From NCBI GenBank assembly GCA_023421795.1, contig JAEZSO010000003.1, positions 372,001 through 436,000 on the forward strand: 64,000 nt of DNA. Reading direction: 5' to 3'. Source of the DNA: Cyanobacteria bacterium OH_PDB_230. Its GTDB lineage: Bacteria; Cyanobacteriota; Vampirovibrionia; Gastranaerophilales; Gastranaerophilaceae. The notes below the pieces were generated by a model, which was not told where the DNA came from, ran no database searches, and worked only from the letters and a program-made list of their open reading frames with translations. Shown one piece after another: positions 25,316 to 33,951 of the stretch. The stretch's first letter is position 1. Every line of letters starts with the position of its first letter. The translations under genes and the position numbers were made by a program.

Positions 25316-26371
25316 TTATCCTTTATAAAATTCTGCAATTTTTGCGTTAACGCCGGATTCTACAGCTTCTTTTGCTACTCTAACAGCATTTTTTATAGCG
25401 TAAGCTCTTGATCTGCCGTGAGAGATAACTGTTATCCCTTTTACTCCTAATAATAGTGCTCCACCAAACTCTTCATAGTTAATTTTTTGATAAATCCTTT
25501 TCATAAAAGGTCTGGCGAGTAAACCAATTATTTTAGAAACAATGTCGTCGCTGAATTCCTTTTTAATCATATGGAACAACATTGAAGAAGCACCTTCAAT
25601 TGTTTTTAAAGCCACGTTTCCGACGAATCCGTCGCAAACAATTACATCACAATTGCCTAAGAAAACTTCTTTACCTTCTATGTTGCCTATAAAGTTCAAT
25701 TTGTCTTGGTGTCTTTCAAATAACCTGTAAGTGTGTTGAACAAGTTCATTACCTTTACCGGCTTCTTCACCTATGTTTAAAACGCCAATTCTTGGGTTGT
25801 CAATCCCTAAAACGTTTTTAGAGAATGTAGAACCCATCATTCCAAATTGATAAAGCATTTCAGGAGTACTATTCGTATTTGCTCCAGCGTCAATAAGTAC
25901 TACAGGCTTTTTCATTGTTGGAAGAGTAACGCAGATAGCAGGTCTTTCGATGCCAGGAAGCCTTCCCAACCCAAATAAACTTGCTGCCATTGCCGCTCCG
26001 GTTGAACCTGCAGCTACTATTGCATCTGCACTTCCTGAAGCTACAGCGTCAACTGCTAGAACTATTGAGGATTTTTTCTTTTTACGAATTGCTTGCCCTG
26101 GAGCCTCTCCCATTTCGATCGTTTCTGTTGCATGGGTAATTTTTATATCCAGTTTTTTAAGGTCAACCTTAATTCTTTTAGGTTTCGACAATCCGCCACC
26201 GAGGTATACTATTCCTTCTTGGTCAATTCTGTCCAGTTCTCTTTCGATTTTATCTTGTTTTCCAACAAGCTCGATTGGTACATTGTAATCCCATGCACCC
26301 CAGACAGCACCTTCTACGATTTCTTTTGGAGCGTAATCACCGCCCATTGCATCGATAGCTATTCTTGTCAT
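25316..26371 (-). CDS. plsX: Phosphate acyltransferase PlsX
   Basis: Makes acyl-phosphate from acyl-ACP for phospholipid synthesis, 351 residues. Typical landmarks are the N-terminal IAIDAMGGDYAPKEIVEGA, HATETIEMGE, AAGSTGAAMA, LIDAGAN and NIGEEAGKGNELV. It works with PlsY, which is not in this window. Position between rpmF and fabH matches the classical operon order. Confidence 0.97.
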   Translation of the reverse strand: MTRIAIDAMGGDYAPKEIVEGAVWGAWDYNVPIELVGKQDKIERELDRIDQEGIVYLGGGLSKPKRIKVDLKKLDIKITHATETIEMGEAPGQAIRKKKKSSIVLAVDAVASGSADAIVAAGSTGAAMAASLFGLGRLPGIERPAICVTLPTMKKPVVLIDAGANTNSTPEMLYQFGMMGSTFSKNVLGIDNPRIGVLNIGEEAGKGNELVQHTYRLFERHQDKLNFIGNIEGKEVFLGNCDVIVCDGFVGNVALKTIEGASSMLFHMIKKEFSDDIVSKIIGLLARPFMKRIYQKINYEEFGGALLLGVKGITVISHGRSRAYAIKNAVRVAKEAVESGVNAKIAEFYKG

Positions 26372-26404
26372 TCTTCCTCACTCTTCCCTATAATACCGTG
26401 TCGT

Positions 26405-26743
26405 TTATTCTTCAGTTTCTTTAGCTTCTTCAGTAGCTTCTGCAACAACAGTTTCTTCAACAACTACTTCTTCAGCCACTTCTACTTTTTCAACTTTTTC
26501 TACTTTTTTTGTTGATTTTTTTGGAGCTTTTTTAGGTTTTTCTTCGATTACTGATTCAACATAGCCTTCAGCTTTTATGCTTACTGCTTTACCTTTATAG
26601 AAACCACATGCTTCACAAACAGTGTGAGTAAGTGCTAATGCACCACAGTTTTTACAAGTTGTAGTTTCAGGAACTGTTGCTTTCCAGTTTGATCTTCTAT
26701 GTCCTTGAGCGCTATGGCCCACTCTTTTCTTTGGTACTGCCAT
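26405..26743 (-). CDS. rpmF: Ribosomal protein L32 with long C-terminal tail
   Basis: Large-subunit ribosomal protein. Residues 1-58 are ordinary L32: MAVPKKRVGHSAQGHRRSNW followed by a four-cysteine zinc site (C30, C33, C43, C46). Bacterial L32 usually ends near residue 60. Here a tail of about 55 residues continues, first lysine-rich (KPKKAPKKSTKK) and then acidic and valine-rich. The tail is low-complexity and likely disordered. The gene lies between yceD and plsX with short spacers, as in E. coli. The reading frame is uninterrupted, so the tail is not an obvious frameshift product. Confidence 0.94.
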   Translation of the reverse strand: MAVPKKRVGHSAQGHRRSNWKATVPETTTCKNCGALALTHTVCEACGFYKGKAVSIKAEGYVESVIEEKPKKAPKKSTKKVEKVEKVEVAEEVVVEETVVAEATEEAKETEE

Positions 26744-26745
26744 TG

Positions 26746-27243
26746 TTAATTATCCTTTTCTATTTTGATTGACTTAAATATCTCTAATCTAGGATCTGAA
26801 TTTTCTTTTTTAGTATATTGTTCAATTTTTTCATCACCTATACATTTTATATCACAAACAAGTTTATTTGGAATATTTAATATTACAGATTGATAAATTA
26901 AATCAGTAATATCAATTTCATCAGAGCCATGGAGTTCTTCAACGAAATTACCTTCTTTTAGCTCCATTTCTTCTCTATATTCTTCAAATAATTCATTTTT
27001 AACAAACATTTCGTCAATATTGACGGAAAATTCTTTTGTAAAATCTTTAAAACAATTGTCGCATTTCAAATTCAAAACCGCATTAATGTTACCTGAAACA
27101 TTAATATAGTTCTTGTCTAAAGACGAAACAACCAGCGTTGCAGTGACTGGAACGGTTTTGTTAAACTCCTCGATTATTTCACTAAACTCAATTTTTGATA
27201 TTCCGTCTTTTGAATTTTCGATTTCGGAAATAATTACTTTCAT
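26746..27243 (-). CDS. yceD: YceD/DUF177 family protein
   Basis: A 165-residue member of the YceD family, linked in bacteria and plants to 23S rRNA accumulation. The conserved CxxC region LNLKCDNCFKDF is present, followed by an acidic segment and DLIYQSVILNIPNKLVC. I place the start at ATG 27243, since the protein then begins MKVIISEIENS and a consensus promoter ends seven bases upstream; a TTG at 27291 would lie inside a terminator hairpin. It is the first gene of the fab operon, directly before rpmF. Confidence 0.85.
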   Translation of the reverse strand: MKVIISEIENSKDGISKIEFSEIIEEFNKTVPVTATLVVSSLDKNYINVSGNINAVLNLKCDNCFKDFTKEFSVNIDEMFVKNELFEEYREEMELKEGNFVEELHGSDEIDITDLIYQSVILNIPNKLVCDIKCIGDEKIEQYTKKENSDPRLEIFKSIKIEKDN

Positions 27244-27250
27244 TCCTATT

Positions 27251-27278
27251 ATTTTATTTGCAAGAAATATTTTGTCAA
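27251..27278 (-). promoter_or_regulatory. Promoter of the yceD-rpmF-plsX-fab operon
   Basis: On the minus strand, a perfect TTGACA (27278-27273), a 16-bp spacer and TAAAAT (27256-27251). Only seven bases separate the -10 from the yceD ATG, so the transcript is predicted to begin at or next to the start codon. Confidence 0.7.
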
Positions 27279-27280
27279 AT

Positions 27281-27309
27281 AAAAAGGACAACTATACGTT
27301 GTCCTTTTT
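27281..27309. terminator. Terminator separating the coiled-coil genes from the fab operon
   Basis: A perfect 12-bp stem (27281-27292 with 27298-27309) and a five-base loop, with A5/T5 edges. It ends the two-gene unit at 27325-27939 just upstream of the yceD promoter. Confidence 0.85.
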
Positions 27310-27324
27310 TAATATTTTTTAAAT

Positions 27325-27654
27325 TTATTTTCCGTAACTGAAGGCTCTTTGGATATTTTTGTCTATCATTGCCTTGCAGGATTCCATTTCTGTATCAATC
27401 ATTTTAAGCTGACTGTTATACATCTCTAATTGCATATCTAATTTTTTATCTAGTGCGTTTAATTTTTCTTTTCTTGCGTTTAGCTGTTTGACAACTTCAG
27501 ATTCCGGATCCATATCATTGCCGATGCTCACCATCTCTGATATGGTTCTTGTTAGACTCAACTTGCTTTCGGTTATGGTCTGAATTTTACTTTCCAGATC
27601 TAACCTGAAAGAGTTTAAGTACATTAATCTGAATGTTGATGATGCTAATCCCAT
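27325..27654 (-). CDS. Small coiled-coil protein of unknown function
   Basis: A 109-residue, cytoplasmic, highly helical protein. Two long amphipathic heptad stretches (about residues 18-50 and 55-98, the latter rich in Leu/Lys/Met/Glu) suggest an antiparallel coiled coil. The N-terminus MGLASSTFRLMYLNSFR is moderately hydrophobic. No family recognised; the size and shape resemble small secretion or flagellar chaperone-type proteins, but this is only an analogy. It follows another small helical gene by 12 bases and is closed by a terminator. Confidence 0.6.
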   Translation of the reverse strand: MGLASSTFRLMYLNSFRLDLESKIQTITESKLSLTRTISEMVSIGNDMDPESEVVKQLNARKEKLNALDKKLDMQLEMYNSQLKMIDTEMESCKAMIDKNIQRAFSYGK

Positions 27655-27666
27655 TTGGGTGAATCC

Positions 27667-27939
27667 TTATCTGGTTTCGTTGAGGGTTCGTCCTTTCAAG
27701 AAGACGTGTTCGTTGTTTTGTGCGATTATTTGTTCCATTTGTGACAATTTGTATTTTTGATAGTTTAGCCTGTATCTTGCCATTTTAATTTTTTTGTTCA
27801 TTGACAAGAATTCTTTTATTGACGCTGTTAATTCACTGAATAGTGCTTTTAAAGGGTTTTTTCTCACGAAGTAAGATCTAGCAAACTGCAGGAAATGAAC
27901 TAACTTCTGGAAATTTGTCATTAAAGTTTCTTGTAACAA
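27667..27939 (-). CDS. Small basic helical protein of unknown function (TTG start)
   Basis: A protein of about 90 residues, predicted to start at TTG 27939 because GGAG (27950-27947) lies exactly seven bases upstream. An ATG farther out (27984) precedes that binding site, and the internal ATG at 27921 is too far from it. The product is basic, helical and rich in Lys/Arg/Tyr (MNKKIKMARYRLNYQKYKLSQMEQ). No family recognised. It is paired with the coiled-coil gene at 27325-27654 in a two-gene unit. Confidence 0.55.
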   Translation of the reverse strand: MLQETLMTNFQKLVHFLQFARSYFVRKNPLKALFSELTASIKEFLSMNKKIKMARYRLNYQKYKLSQMEQIIAQNNEHVFLKGRTLNETR

Positions 27940-28107
27940 CTTGTAGCTCCTTTTATTTTCAGAACCACATAAATATAAAAACAATCAACCAGTAAATATT
28001 GCCTTGTAATAGGCTTTCTTCAAATACTTGTTAACATTTCTTAATTTATTGGTTCCCTTAACGTATCCCTGAAGTATTTCTACTTACTCTTTAATTATCG
28101 GAATCAA

Positions 28108-28152
28108 AAAAATCAACCTTTAACTTTTAAGATGAATTAAAGGTTGATTTTT
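28108..28152 (-). terminator. Terminator of the hisH operon
   Basis: A 16-bp perfect stem (28108-28123 with 28137-28152) and a 13-base loop. Read on the minus strand it is followed by a T run, directly after hisH. Confidence 0.85.
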
Positions 28153-28170
28153 ACAAAAATTTACATTTGG

Positions 28171-28764
28171 TTAATTATTTGTAACCCAATTTTTAAAGAA
28201 ATTTAAACCAGCCTGAGAGCTTTTTTCCGGGTGAAATTGAACCGCTGTAAGGTTTTTTCTTTGTACGGACGCACAGAACTCTCCGTGGTAGTCACTATAT
28301 GAACTTATAATGTTCTCTTCTTTTGGTTCTACGTAATAAGAATTTACAAAATAAAAATAGTCATCCTGCAAAAAAGTATTTACTTTTGTTGTTTGAATTT
28401 TATTCCATCCTATTTGAGGAATTTTCCCTTGTGTGAATTTTTTTACTTCCCCTTTTAAGATGCCAAGTCCTTCTATCCCCGGTGCTTCTTCACTTGATTC
28501 AAAAAGAATTTGCAGCCCAATACAAATCCCGAGGAAGGGAATGCCCAAATCGACAGACTTTTTTATAGGCTCAATGAGATTTTTACTTTTTAGATTATTC
28601 ATAGACTGCTGAAAATGGCCTTGGCCTGGGAAGATAATTTTATCAGCATTAAGAATTTTTTCAGCATCTGAAGATATTTCAAAATCTATATCAAGATAGC
28701 TTAGCATATTTGCTACGCTTTTAAGGTTTCCGGCTTCATAGTCTACGATGATTGTTTTTTTCAT
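28171..28764 (-). CDS. hisH: Imidazole glycerol phosphate synthase, glutaminase subunit
   Basis: Class I glutamine amidotransferase that supplies ammonia to HisF in histidine synthesis, 197 residues. The nucleophile C81 sits in LGICIGLQILFES, and the His-Glu pair is in AVQFHPEKSS. No other his gene is in the window, so its partner hisF must be elsewhere. Its ATG overlaps the stop of the upstream aminotransferase gene by one base (TAATG). HisC-like aminotransferases occur in histidine synthesis, but the neighbour looks more like DapL. Confidence 0.93.
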   Translation of the reverse strand: MKKTIIVDYEAGNLKSVANMLSYLDIDFEISSDAEKILNADKIIFPGQGHFQQSMNNLKSKNLIEPIKKSVDLGIPFLGICIGLQILFESSEEAPGIEGLGILKGEVKKFTQGKIPQIGWNKIQTTKVNTFLQDDYFYFVNSYYVEPKEENIISSYSDYHGEFCASVQRKNLTAVQFHPEKSSQAGLNFFKNWVTNN

Positions 28765-30005
28765 TAGAAAGTAAATCCATCTTCTTTTAGTCTTCTTATA
28801 ACTTCGTAGAGCTGTTCTTCAGTTGTTACTATTGAAATTCTGAAGAAACCTTCTCCGTATTCTCCGAATGCGTTTCCTGGAACGAAGACAACTCCTGATG
28901 TTTTTAAGACATCGTCTGTGAATTCTTTAGATGTTTTGTATCTTGAAGGGATTGGCAGCCATAGGTAGAAAGTGGCTTGAGGAATATTTAATTTATCCAT
29001 TTCCCAGCCGAGTTCTTTTAATCCTTGTACCAGAATCTTTTGTTTCTTTTCAAATCCTAATACAGCTTCTTTTATGTATTCATCGCCTTCTTTACTGTTT
29101 AAAACCATTGCTGCGGCTTTTTGCAGCGGTTTAAATATTCCTGTATCAATTGTCGATTTGAGGTTGCCAAACATTTTTATTGCTTCTGCATTTCCGCAAA
29201 CCCAGCCCAATCTCCAACCTGTCATAGCGTAAGGTTTTGAAAAACTGTGGAACTCAACTGCAACATCTTTCGCCCCTTCAATTTCAAATATGCTAGGAGC
29301 TTTTTCTTGTCCTATAAAAGACATATCGGCATATGCCGCATCACTCATCAAGAGAATATTTCTTTTTTTGCAGAAATCAACAACTTCTTTCAAGTACTCT
29401 CTTGTCGTAACAGCACCTAATGGATTATTCGGGTAGTTAATTATTAAGGCTTTGATTTTATTTTCATTTAATCCTTCTTTTTTAAATTCTTCCATAACTT
29501 TTTCAAGGTTTGGCATGTAGTTGTTCTCTTGAGTCATAGGAAGAGAATATGCCTTTCCGCCTGATACTTTAAGCATTTCTTTGTAAGAAGCATATCCGGG
29601 GTCAGGAATAAGAATGATGTCTTTGTCCTTTTCAACCGTTGTTGGATTTATAAGTTCTCTTATTAGATTGGCTATTCCTTCTTTAGAGCCAATAAGAGAA
29701 AAGATTTCTGTTTTTGGATCCATGTCAACGCCAAATCTTGTTTTCATTCTCTGAGAAATGGCTTCCAGGTAATACATTTCACCTTTTGGGCTTGAGTATG
29801 TATGGATACCTGGTTCATCAAGAATTTCTTTCAGTTTATCTATGACAAATTTCGGAGGAGCATCAACAGGCGCGCCCATATCTAAAGCTATCGGTGCTCT
29901 GTTTTTCGCTTCTAATTCAGGTTTTAACCTTTGAGTTTCTTGTTTTATTTGAAACATTATATAAGTTTCTAAAGATTGAACATAATCGTTGAACAGATGT
30001 TTCAT
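28764..30005 (-). CDS. Class I/II aminotransferase, LL-DAP-aminotransferase-like
   Basis: A 413-residue PLP enzyme. Key features are GSKEGIANL, the INYPNNPLGAVTT substrate/PLP region, SDAAYADM with the PLP-binding aspartate, and the Schiff-base lysine in HSFSKPYAMTGWRLG (about residue 256). The overall pattern resembles DapL-type LL-diaminopimelate aminotransferases, but a general amino-acid aminotransferase is possible. The start is ATG 30005, with GGAGAC five to six bases upstream; a longer frame into folE2 is unlikely. folE2 ends 10 bases upstream and hisH follows with a one-base overlap. Confidence 0.87.
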   Translation of the reverse strand: MKHLFNDYVQSLETYIMFQIKQETQRLKPELEAKNRAPIALDMGAPVDAPPKFVIDKLKEILDEPGIHTYSSPKGEMYYLEAISQRMKTRFGVDMDPKTEIFSLIGSKEGIANLIRELINPTTVEKDKDIILIPDPGYASYKEMLKVSGGKAYSLPMTQENNYMPNLEKVMEEFKKEGLNENKIKALIINYPNNPLGAVTTREYLKEVVDFCKKRNILLMSDAAYADMSFIGQEKAPSIFEIEGAKDVAVEFHSFSKPYAMTGWRLGWVCGNAEAIKMFGNLKSTIDTGIFKPLQKAAAMVLNSKEGDEYIKEAVLGFEKKQKILVQGLKELGWEMDKLNIPQATFYLWLPIPSRYKTSKEFTDDVLKTSGVVFVPGNAFGEYGEGFFRISIVTTEEQLYEVIRRLKEDGFTF

Positions 30006-30015
30006 TATTGTCTCC

Positions 30016-30831
30016 TTAATTATTTTTAAATTCTGATTGCCAAGCCCAAGCGTTGTGATTATGAATACTTTCGTGGGCTTCGATTTCGACTTCAAAGAAG
30101 TTGATTTTTTCATCTTCTCTTAGTATTGTAACCATATCTCTAAGTACATCCTCAACGAACTTTGGATTATTGTAAGCGGCTTCTGTTACAAATTTTTCGT
30201 CGCTTCTTTTTAACAGAGGGAAAACAGGGCATGAACCGCAGTTTTCAATTGTTTCAATTAAATCTTCAATCCATATATGTTCAGTTTCATCATAACTGAC
30301 CTTTACTTTAATGATAGCCCTTTGGTTATGGGCTGAATTTGTGGAAATTTCTTTTGAACAAGGGCAAAGGGTAGTTACTGGGACTCTAATCCCTAAAATA
30401 AACTGGTATTTGTCCTTGTTAAGATTTCCCTCAAAAGAACAATCGTAGCCCATAGGGAAGCTGGCCTTACTAACAGGCGATTTCTTATCAATAAAATATT
30501 TAAACGAAAATTTAACATGCGCGCTTTCTGCGTGTAATCTTTGTTGTATATCGTTTAAAATACCTTTTATATCTATTCCTAAAAGGTTTTTGATTTTATA
30601 TTCGTTTAATACTTCCATAAATCTTGACATATGGGTGCCGCGATATTTTTTTGGAAGAGAGACGCTCATCCTGGCTTTTGCGCTCACAATCTGGTTGTCG
30701 GCATTTTTGCGTTGAATAATAAGAGGCACTTCAACGTCGTTTACTCCGACTTTTTGAATATCTATGCCTCTTTTGTCATCTTGGTTCTGTATATCTTTTA
30801 ATGTTTTATCTTTAAGAATCTGTTTCATCAT
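30016..30831 (-). CDS. folE2: GTP cyclohydrolase FolE2
   Basis: Type IB GTP cyclohydrolase (COG1469), 271 residues, making dihydroneopterin triphosphate for folate or deazaguanine (queuosine) synthesis. The family cysteine is C156 in VTTLCPCSKEIS, followed by SAHNQRAIIKVKV; the C-terminal HESIHNHNAWA segment is typical. Its start overlaps the RWYD-repeat gene by 20 bases. FolE2 uses metals other than zinc and often appears where zinc is limiting. A queE homologue lies elsewhere in this window, so queuosine precursor supply is possible. Confidence 0.93.
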   Translation of the reverse strand: MMKQILKDKTLKDIQNQDDKRGIDIQKVGVNDVEVPLIIQRKNADNQIVSAKARMSVSLPKKYRGTHMSRFMEVLNEYKIKNLLGIDIKGILNDIQQRLHAESAHVKFSFKYFIDKKSPVSKASFPMGYDCSFEGNLNKDKYQFILGIRVPVTTLCPCSKEISTNSAHNQRAIIKVKVSYDETEHIWIEDLIETIENCGSCPVFPLLKRSDEKFVTEAAYNNPKFVEDVLRDMVTILREDEKINFFEVEIEAHESIHNHNAWAWQSEFKNN

Positions 30832-31156
30832 TTAGGTCAACGCTTTCAAAGCTATTTTTTTCTAGTGCGGTAAGCAGTTTTAATGCGGCATTTCTTTGTG
30901 TTTCGGGGGGAGCTAGTCTTAAAAGTTCAACTGCTTTTAATATAACAGGATCGTTGTCATACCAGCGATTCCCTTTACCTGCATATTGAGATACCATTTC
31001 GTAAACGCTTTCGATGACGTCTAGAGCTACCTGTTCCTGTAATTTCATAATAAAATCAGCAGCATCATTCTTTTTATCTTCAGTTTGAAGTCTGAGTAAT
31101 TCTAACGCTTCTTTTAATATAGGATCCTGGTCGTACCAGCGTCTGAAATCTTGCAT
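30812..31156 (-). CDS. Tandem RWYD-repeat protein A
   Basis: A 114-residue helical protein made of two copies of one repeat. Repeat 1 begins RRWYDQDPILKEALELLRL (tryptophan 7) and repeat 2 NRWYDNDPVILKAVELLRL (tryptophan 65). Each is followed by a second amphipathic helix (NDAADFIMKLQ and RNAALKLLTALEK), so each unit is probably a two-helix, HEAT-like hairpin. A paralogue is at 54646-54945. No known function; a scaffold or protein-binding role is the natural guess. It sits between tmk and folE2, overlapping folE2 by 20 bases. Confidence 0.7.
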   Translation of the reverse strand: MQDFRRWYDQDPILKEALELLRLQTEDKKNDAADFIMKLQEQVALDVIESVYEMVSQYAGKGNRWYDNDPVILKAVELLRLAPPETQRNAALKLLTALEKNSFESVDLNDETDS

Positions 31157-31159
31157 CTC

Positions 31160-31792
31160 TTATTCCTCGTAATGTTTGTTTTTCAATAAACTAATTATAA
31201 TCGTTTTTGTATCGTTGTAAACATTATCAATCGAGTTGTTTGCATTTACAACTTTTATTCTTTCAGGTTCTTTTTCGGCAAGTTCTAAATATCCGTTTCT
31301 GACTTTTTTATGAAATTCGATTCCTGCTGATTCAAGCCTATCCTTCTCTGTTCCGACTCTTGTTTGGGCAACGTCAGTATCTACGTCAAAAACAATTGTA
31401 AGATCAGGCTTATATCCTCTTGTTGCAATGTTGTTTAATTCGGTTAATCTTTGAATATCTTTTCCTCTGCCATACCCTTGATAAGCTATTGTTGAATCAA
31501 TGTGTCTGTCACATAGCACTATTTTTCCTGCTTCAATCGACGGTTTTATTAGTGTATCCATATGCTGAGAGCGATCCGCAAGAAACAAAAACATTTCGCA
31601 GTTGTCGGAAACTATTCCGTCGTGGTGAAGCACAATATCTCGTATTTTTTGACCGATTTCAAGTGCTCCCGGTTCTCGGGTAGTTATTATGTCGTATCCT
31701 TTTTCTTTCAGAAAGTTTGCAACTTTGTTGAACTGGGTTGTTTTTCCGCAGCCGTCAGCACCTTCAAAGGTTATAAACAGTCCTTTTTTCAT
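31160..31792 (-). CDS. tmk: Thymidylate kinase
   Basis: Phosphorylates dTMP to dTDP, 210 residues. It has the P-loop FEGADGCGKTTQ near the N-terminus, the DRHIDSTIAYQGYGRG DR-motif/LID region and a C-terminal helix. The ATG at 31792 shares one base with the serS stop (TAATG), so I prefer it over the ATG five codons earlier. Downstream, the RWYD-repeat gene begins after three bases. Confidence 0.94.
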   Translation of the reverse strand: MKKGLFITFEGADGCGKTTQFNKVANFLKEKGYDIITTREPGALEIGQKIRDIVLHHDGIVSDNCEMFLFLADRSQHMDTLIKPSIEAGKIVLCDRHIDSTIAYQGYGRGKDIQRLTELNNIATRGYKPDLTIVFDVDTDVAQTRVGTEKDRLESAGIEFHKKVRNGYLELAEKEPERIKVVNANNSIDNVYNDTKTIIISLLKNKHYEE

Positions 31793-33057
31793 TAGATTTT
31801 GTCCCATCCTGTGTATTTTTGAAGAACTTTTGGTATAGAGATTGTGCCGTCTTCGTTTTGGAAGTTCTCTAATATCGCTGCGAAAGTTCTACCTACAGCA
31901 AGACCTGAACCATTGATGGTATGAACAAAAGCAGGTTTGCCTGTTTCTTTTGAACGGTATCTTATATTCGCTCTTCTGGCTTGGAAATCGCCGAAGTTTG
32001 AACAGCTTGAGATTTCTTTGTATGAATCGTAAGAAGGAAGCCATACTTCAAGGTCATAGCATTTTTGAGCTGAAAACCCAAGGTCAGCTGTGCATAGAGC
32101 TACTCTTCTGTAAGGAAGTTCCAATAATTCTAAAATCTTTTCCGCATTTAATGTCAATTTTTCGTGCTCTTCAGGGCTTGATTCAGGTGTGCAAAGTTTT
32201 ACCAACTCCACTTTGTTGAATTGGTGCTGTCTTATTAAACCTCTTGTGTCTTTTCCTGCTGAACCTGCTTCTCTTCTAAAACATGGAGTATAAGCCGTCA
32301 TATATTTCGGAAGCTCATCTTCAGATAATATTTCATTTGCATAAATGTTTGTAACAGGCACTTCTGCTGTCGGAATCAAATACAAATCTTCATCTTCGCA
32401 TTTATACATGTCTTGAGCGAATTTTGGAAGTTGTCCTGTTCCTGTCATTGCCTGAGAATTTACAAGTACAGGCGGCAGAATTTCTTCGTAGCCGTGGAAG
32501 TTTATATGAGTATCAAGGAAAAAGTTTATGATTGCACGCTCTAATTGTGCGCCTTTACCTTTATAAAGAGAAAATCTTGATTGGGCAAGCTTTACTCCTC
32601 TTTCAAAGTCAACCAGATCTTTTTCGACCGCGATATCCCAGTGTGCTTTAAGTTCAAAGTTTTTTCTTGTCGGTTCTGAAAACGTTTTAATTTGAACGTT
32701 GTTTTCTTCAGATGTACCTACAGGGGTTGTTTCGTCAGGTGTATTCGGAATGCTTAAAAGAAGCATTTTTTGTTGTTCGTCGAATTTGACTTCTTTTTCT
32801 TCTAATTCTTTTATTTGTTCGCCGATTACTCTTACTTTTTCTTGGATTTCATCGGTATTTTGGCCTTGTTTTTTAAGAGCTCCTATTTCTTGAGATATAG
32901 TTTTTCTTTGGTTTCTCAGCTCATCCGCCTGAGTTTGTACTTTCCTTCTTTCAGCATCTATTTTTAGGACTTCATCTATAGATAAGTCTTGGCTTCTTCT
33001 TTTTAATAATTCGTTAATTTTTTCAGGGTTCTCTCTGATAATTTTAATATCCAACAT
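31792..33057 (-). CDS. serS: Seryl-tRNA synthetase
   Basis: Class II aminoacyl-tRNA synthetase, 421 residues. The N-terminal 110 residues form the antiparallel coiled-coil arm that contacts the tRNA long variable loop. The catalytic domain carries motif 2 ([15 protein letters not shown]) and motif 3 ([17 protein letters not shown]). It is the first gene of the serS-tmk-RWYD-folE2-aminotransferase-hisH run on the minus strand, divergent from purC. Confidence 0.97.
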   Translation of the reverse strand: MLDIKIIRENPEKINELLKRRSQDLSIDEVLKIDAERRKVQTQADELRNQRKTISQEIGALKKQGQNTDEIQEKVRVIGEQIKELEEKEVKFDEQQKMLLLSIPNTPDETTPVGTSEENNVQIKTFSEPTRKNFELKAHWDIAVEKDLVDFERGVKLAQSRFSLYKGKGAQLERAIINFFLDTHINFHGYEEILPPVLVNSQAMTGTGQLPKFAQDMYKCEDEDLYLIPTAEVPVTNIYANEILSEDELPKYMTAYTPCFRREAGSAGKDTRGLIRQHQFNKVELVKLCTPESSPEEHEKLTLNAEKILELLELPYRRVALCTADLGFSAQKCYDLEVWLPSYDSYKEISSCSNFGDFQARRANIRYRSKETGKPAFVHTINGSGLAVGRTFAAILENFQNEDGTISIPKVLQKYTGWDKI

Positions 33058-33251
33058 AAATTCTACCTCTCGTTCATTAATTATCTTAGTAAAAAGATGT
33101 AAAAAAAGGAAGTAAAATGATTTTTTTTTAAATCAAGTTCAAAGATTTTGATAAGTCTTATTAAGTTTTTGGCAGTTTTTCTATTATATGCTACGGTTTT
33201 AGTGAATCTTTATTTTTCTTAAGGATTTGGTAGTGATTTTTGAGGTTGTAC

Positions 33252-33950
33252 ATGACTCTTATATTTGAAGGGCAAACGAAACAGGTTTTTTCGACAGAAG
33301 ACGAAAAAAATATTTTGATAAAATTTAAAGATGCTTATTGTGACAGAGCGCAGGATGAAGGTTCTTTTCTCCTTGTTAAAGAAATGATTGCGAGTAAAAT
33401 AAATAAACATTTCTTTTTCTTAATAGATTCTGTAATTCAGAATCACATTATAAGTTATAACGATGACTATTCTTTTCTGGCGAAGAAGTTAGATATTATT
33501 CCTCTAAAAGTAATTATGCGAAATTTCGCGGCGGGAACTATCTGTAAAAGACGTGGTTATAATAATGGTGAGTGGTTTCCTTATCCTTTGATTGAATACT
33601 TTTTAAAGGTTAAAGAAGATGAATTGACTGAAGTCTCTGAAGCTCAAATTGTTCAGAGTGGAATGATGAACTACGAAGCCGTTGATAAGATTATTGAGCT
33701 TTCACAATTGGTTAACAAAATTTTAAAGGATTATTTGGCCAGATATGAATTGGTTTTAATAGATATAGAACTGGAATTTGGGCTGGATAAGTCTGGAAAT
33801 ATCCTGCTTGCTGATGAAATTTCTCCATATACAATGAGGATTTCAAAGCAGAACAAGTCTATATATTGGGACAAAGACGACTTTAAAAAGAGTTGTGATG
33901 CAAAACTTTTAGATACATATTCTGAATTGGTTAATATAGTCGGAGCATAA
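33252..33950 (+). CDS. purC: SAICAR synthetase
   Basis: Purine synthesis enzyme joining CAIR and aspartate, 232 residues. It begins MTLIFEGQTKQVF, contains MRNFAAGTICKRRG and ends with the substrate loop DEISPYTMRI ... SIYWDKDDFK. The ATG at 33252 is chosen because TGAGG lies six bases upstream; a TTG four codons earlier lacks support. purS follows after one base and purQ overlaps purS, forming a three-gene purine operon. purL is not in the window. Confidence 0.95.
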   Translation: MTLIFEGQTKQVFSTEDEKNILIKFKDAYCDRAQDEGSFLLVKEMIASKINKHFFFLIDSVIQNHIISYNDDYSFLAKKLDIIPLKVIMRNFAAGTICKRRGYNNGEWFPYPLIEYFLKVKEDELTEVSEAQIVQSGMMNYEAVDKIIELSQLVNKILKDYLARYELVLIDIELEFGLDKSGNILLADEISPYTMRISKQNKSIYWDKDDFKKSCDAKLLDTYSELVNIVGA

Positions 33951-33951
33951 T

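Noticed and set aside
29886..30113. Longer N-terminus for the aminotransferase, overlapping folE2
   Set aside because: The ATG at 30005 has a good ribosome binding site, and the extra N-terminal codons read antiparallel-like, lysine-rich sequence inside folE2's own C-terminal coding region.
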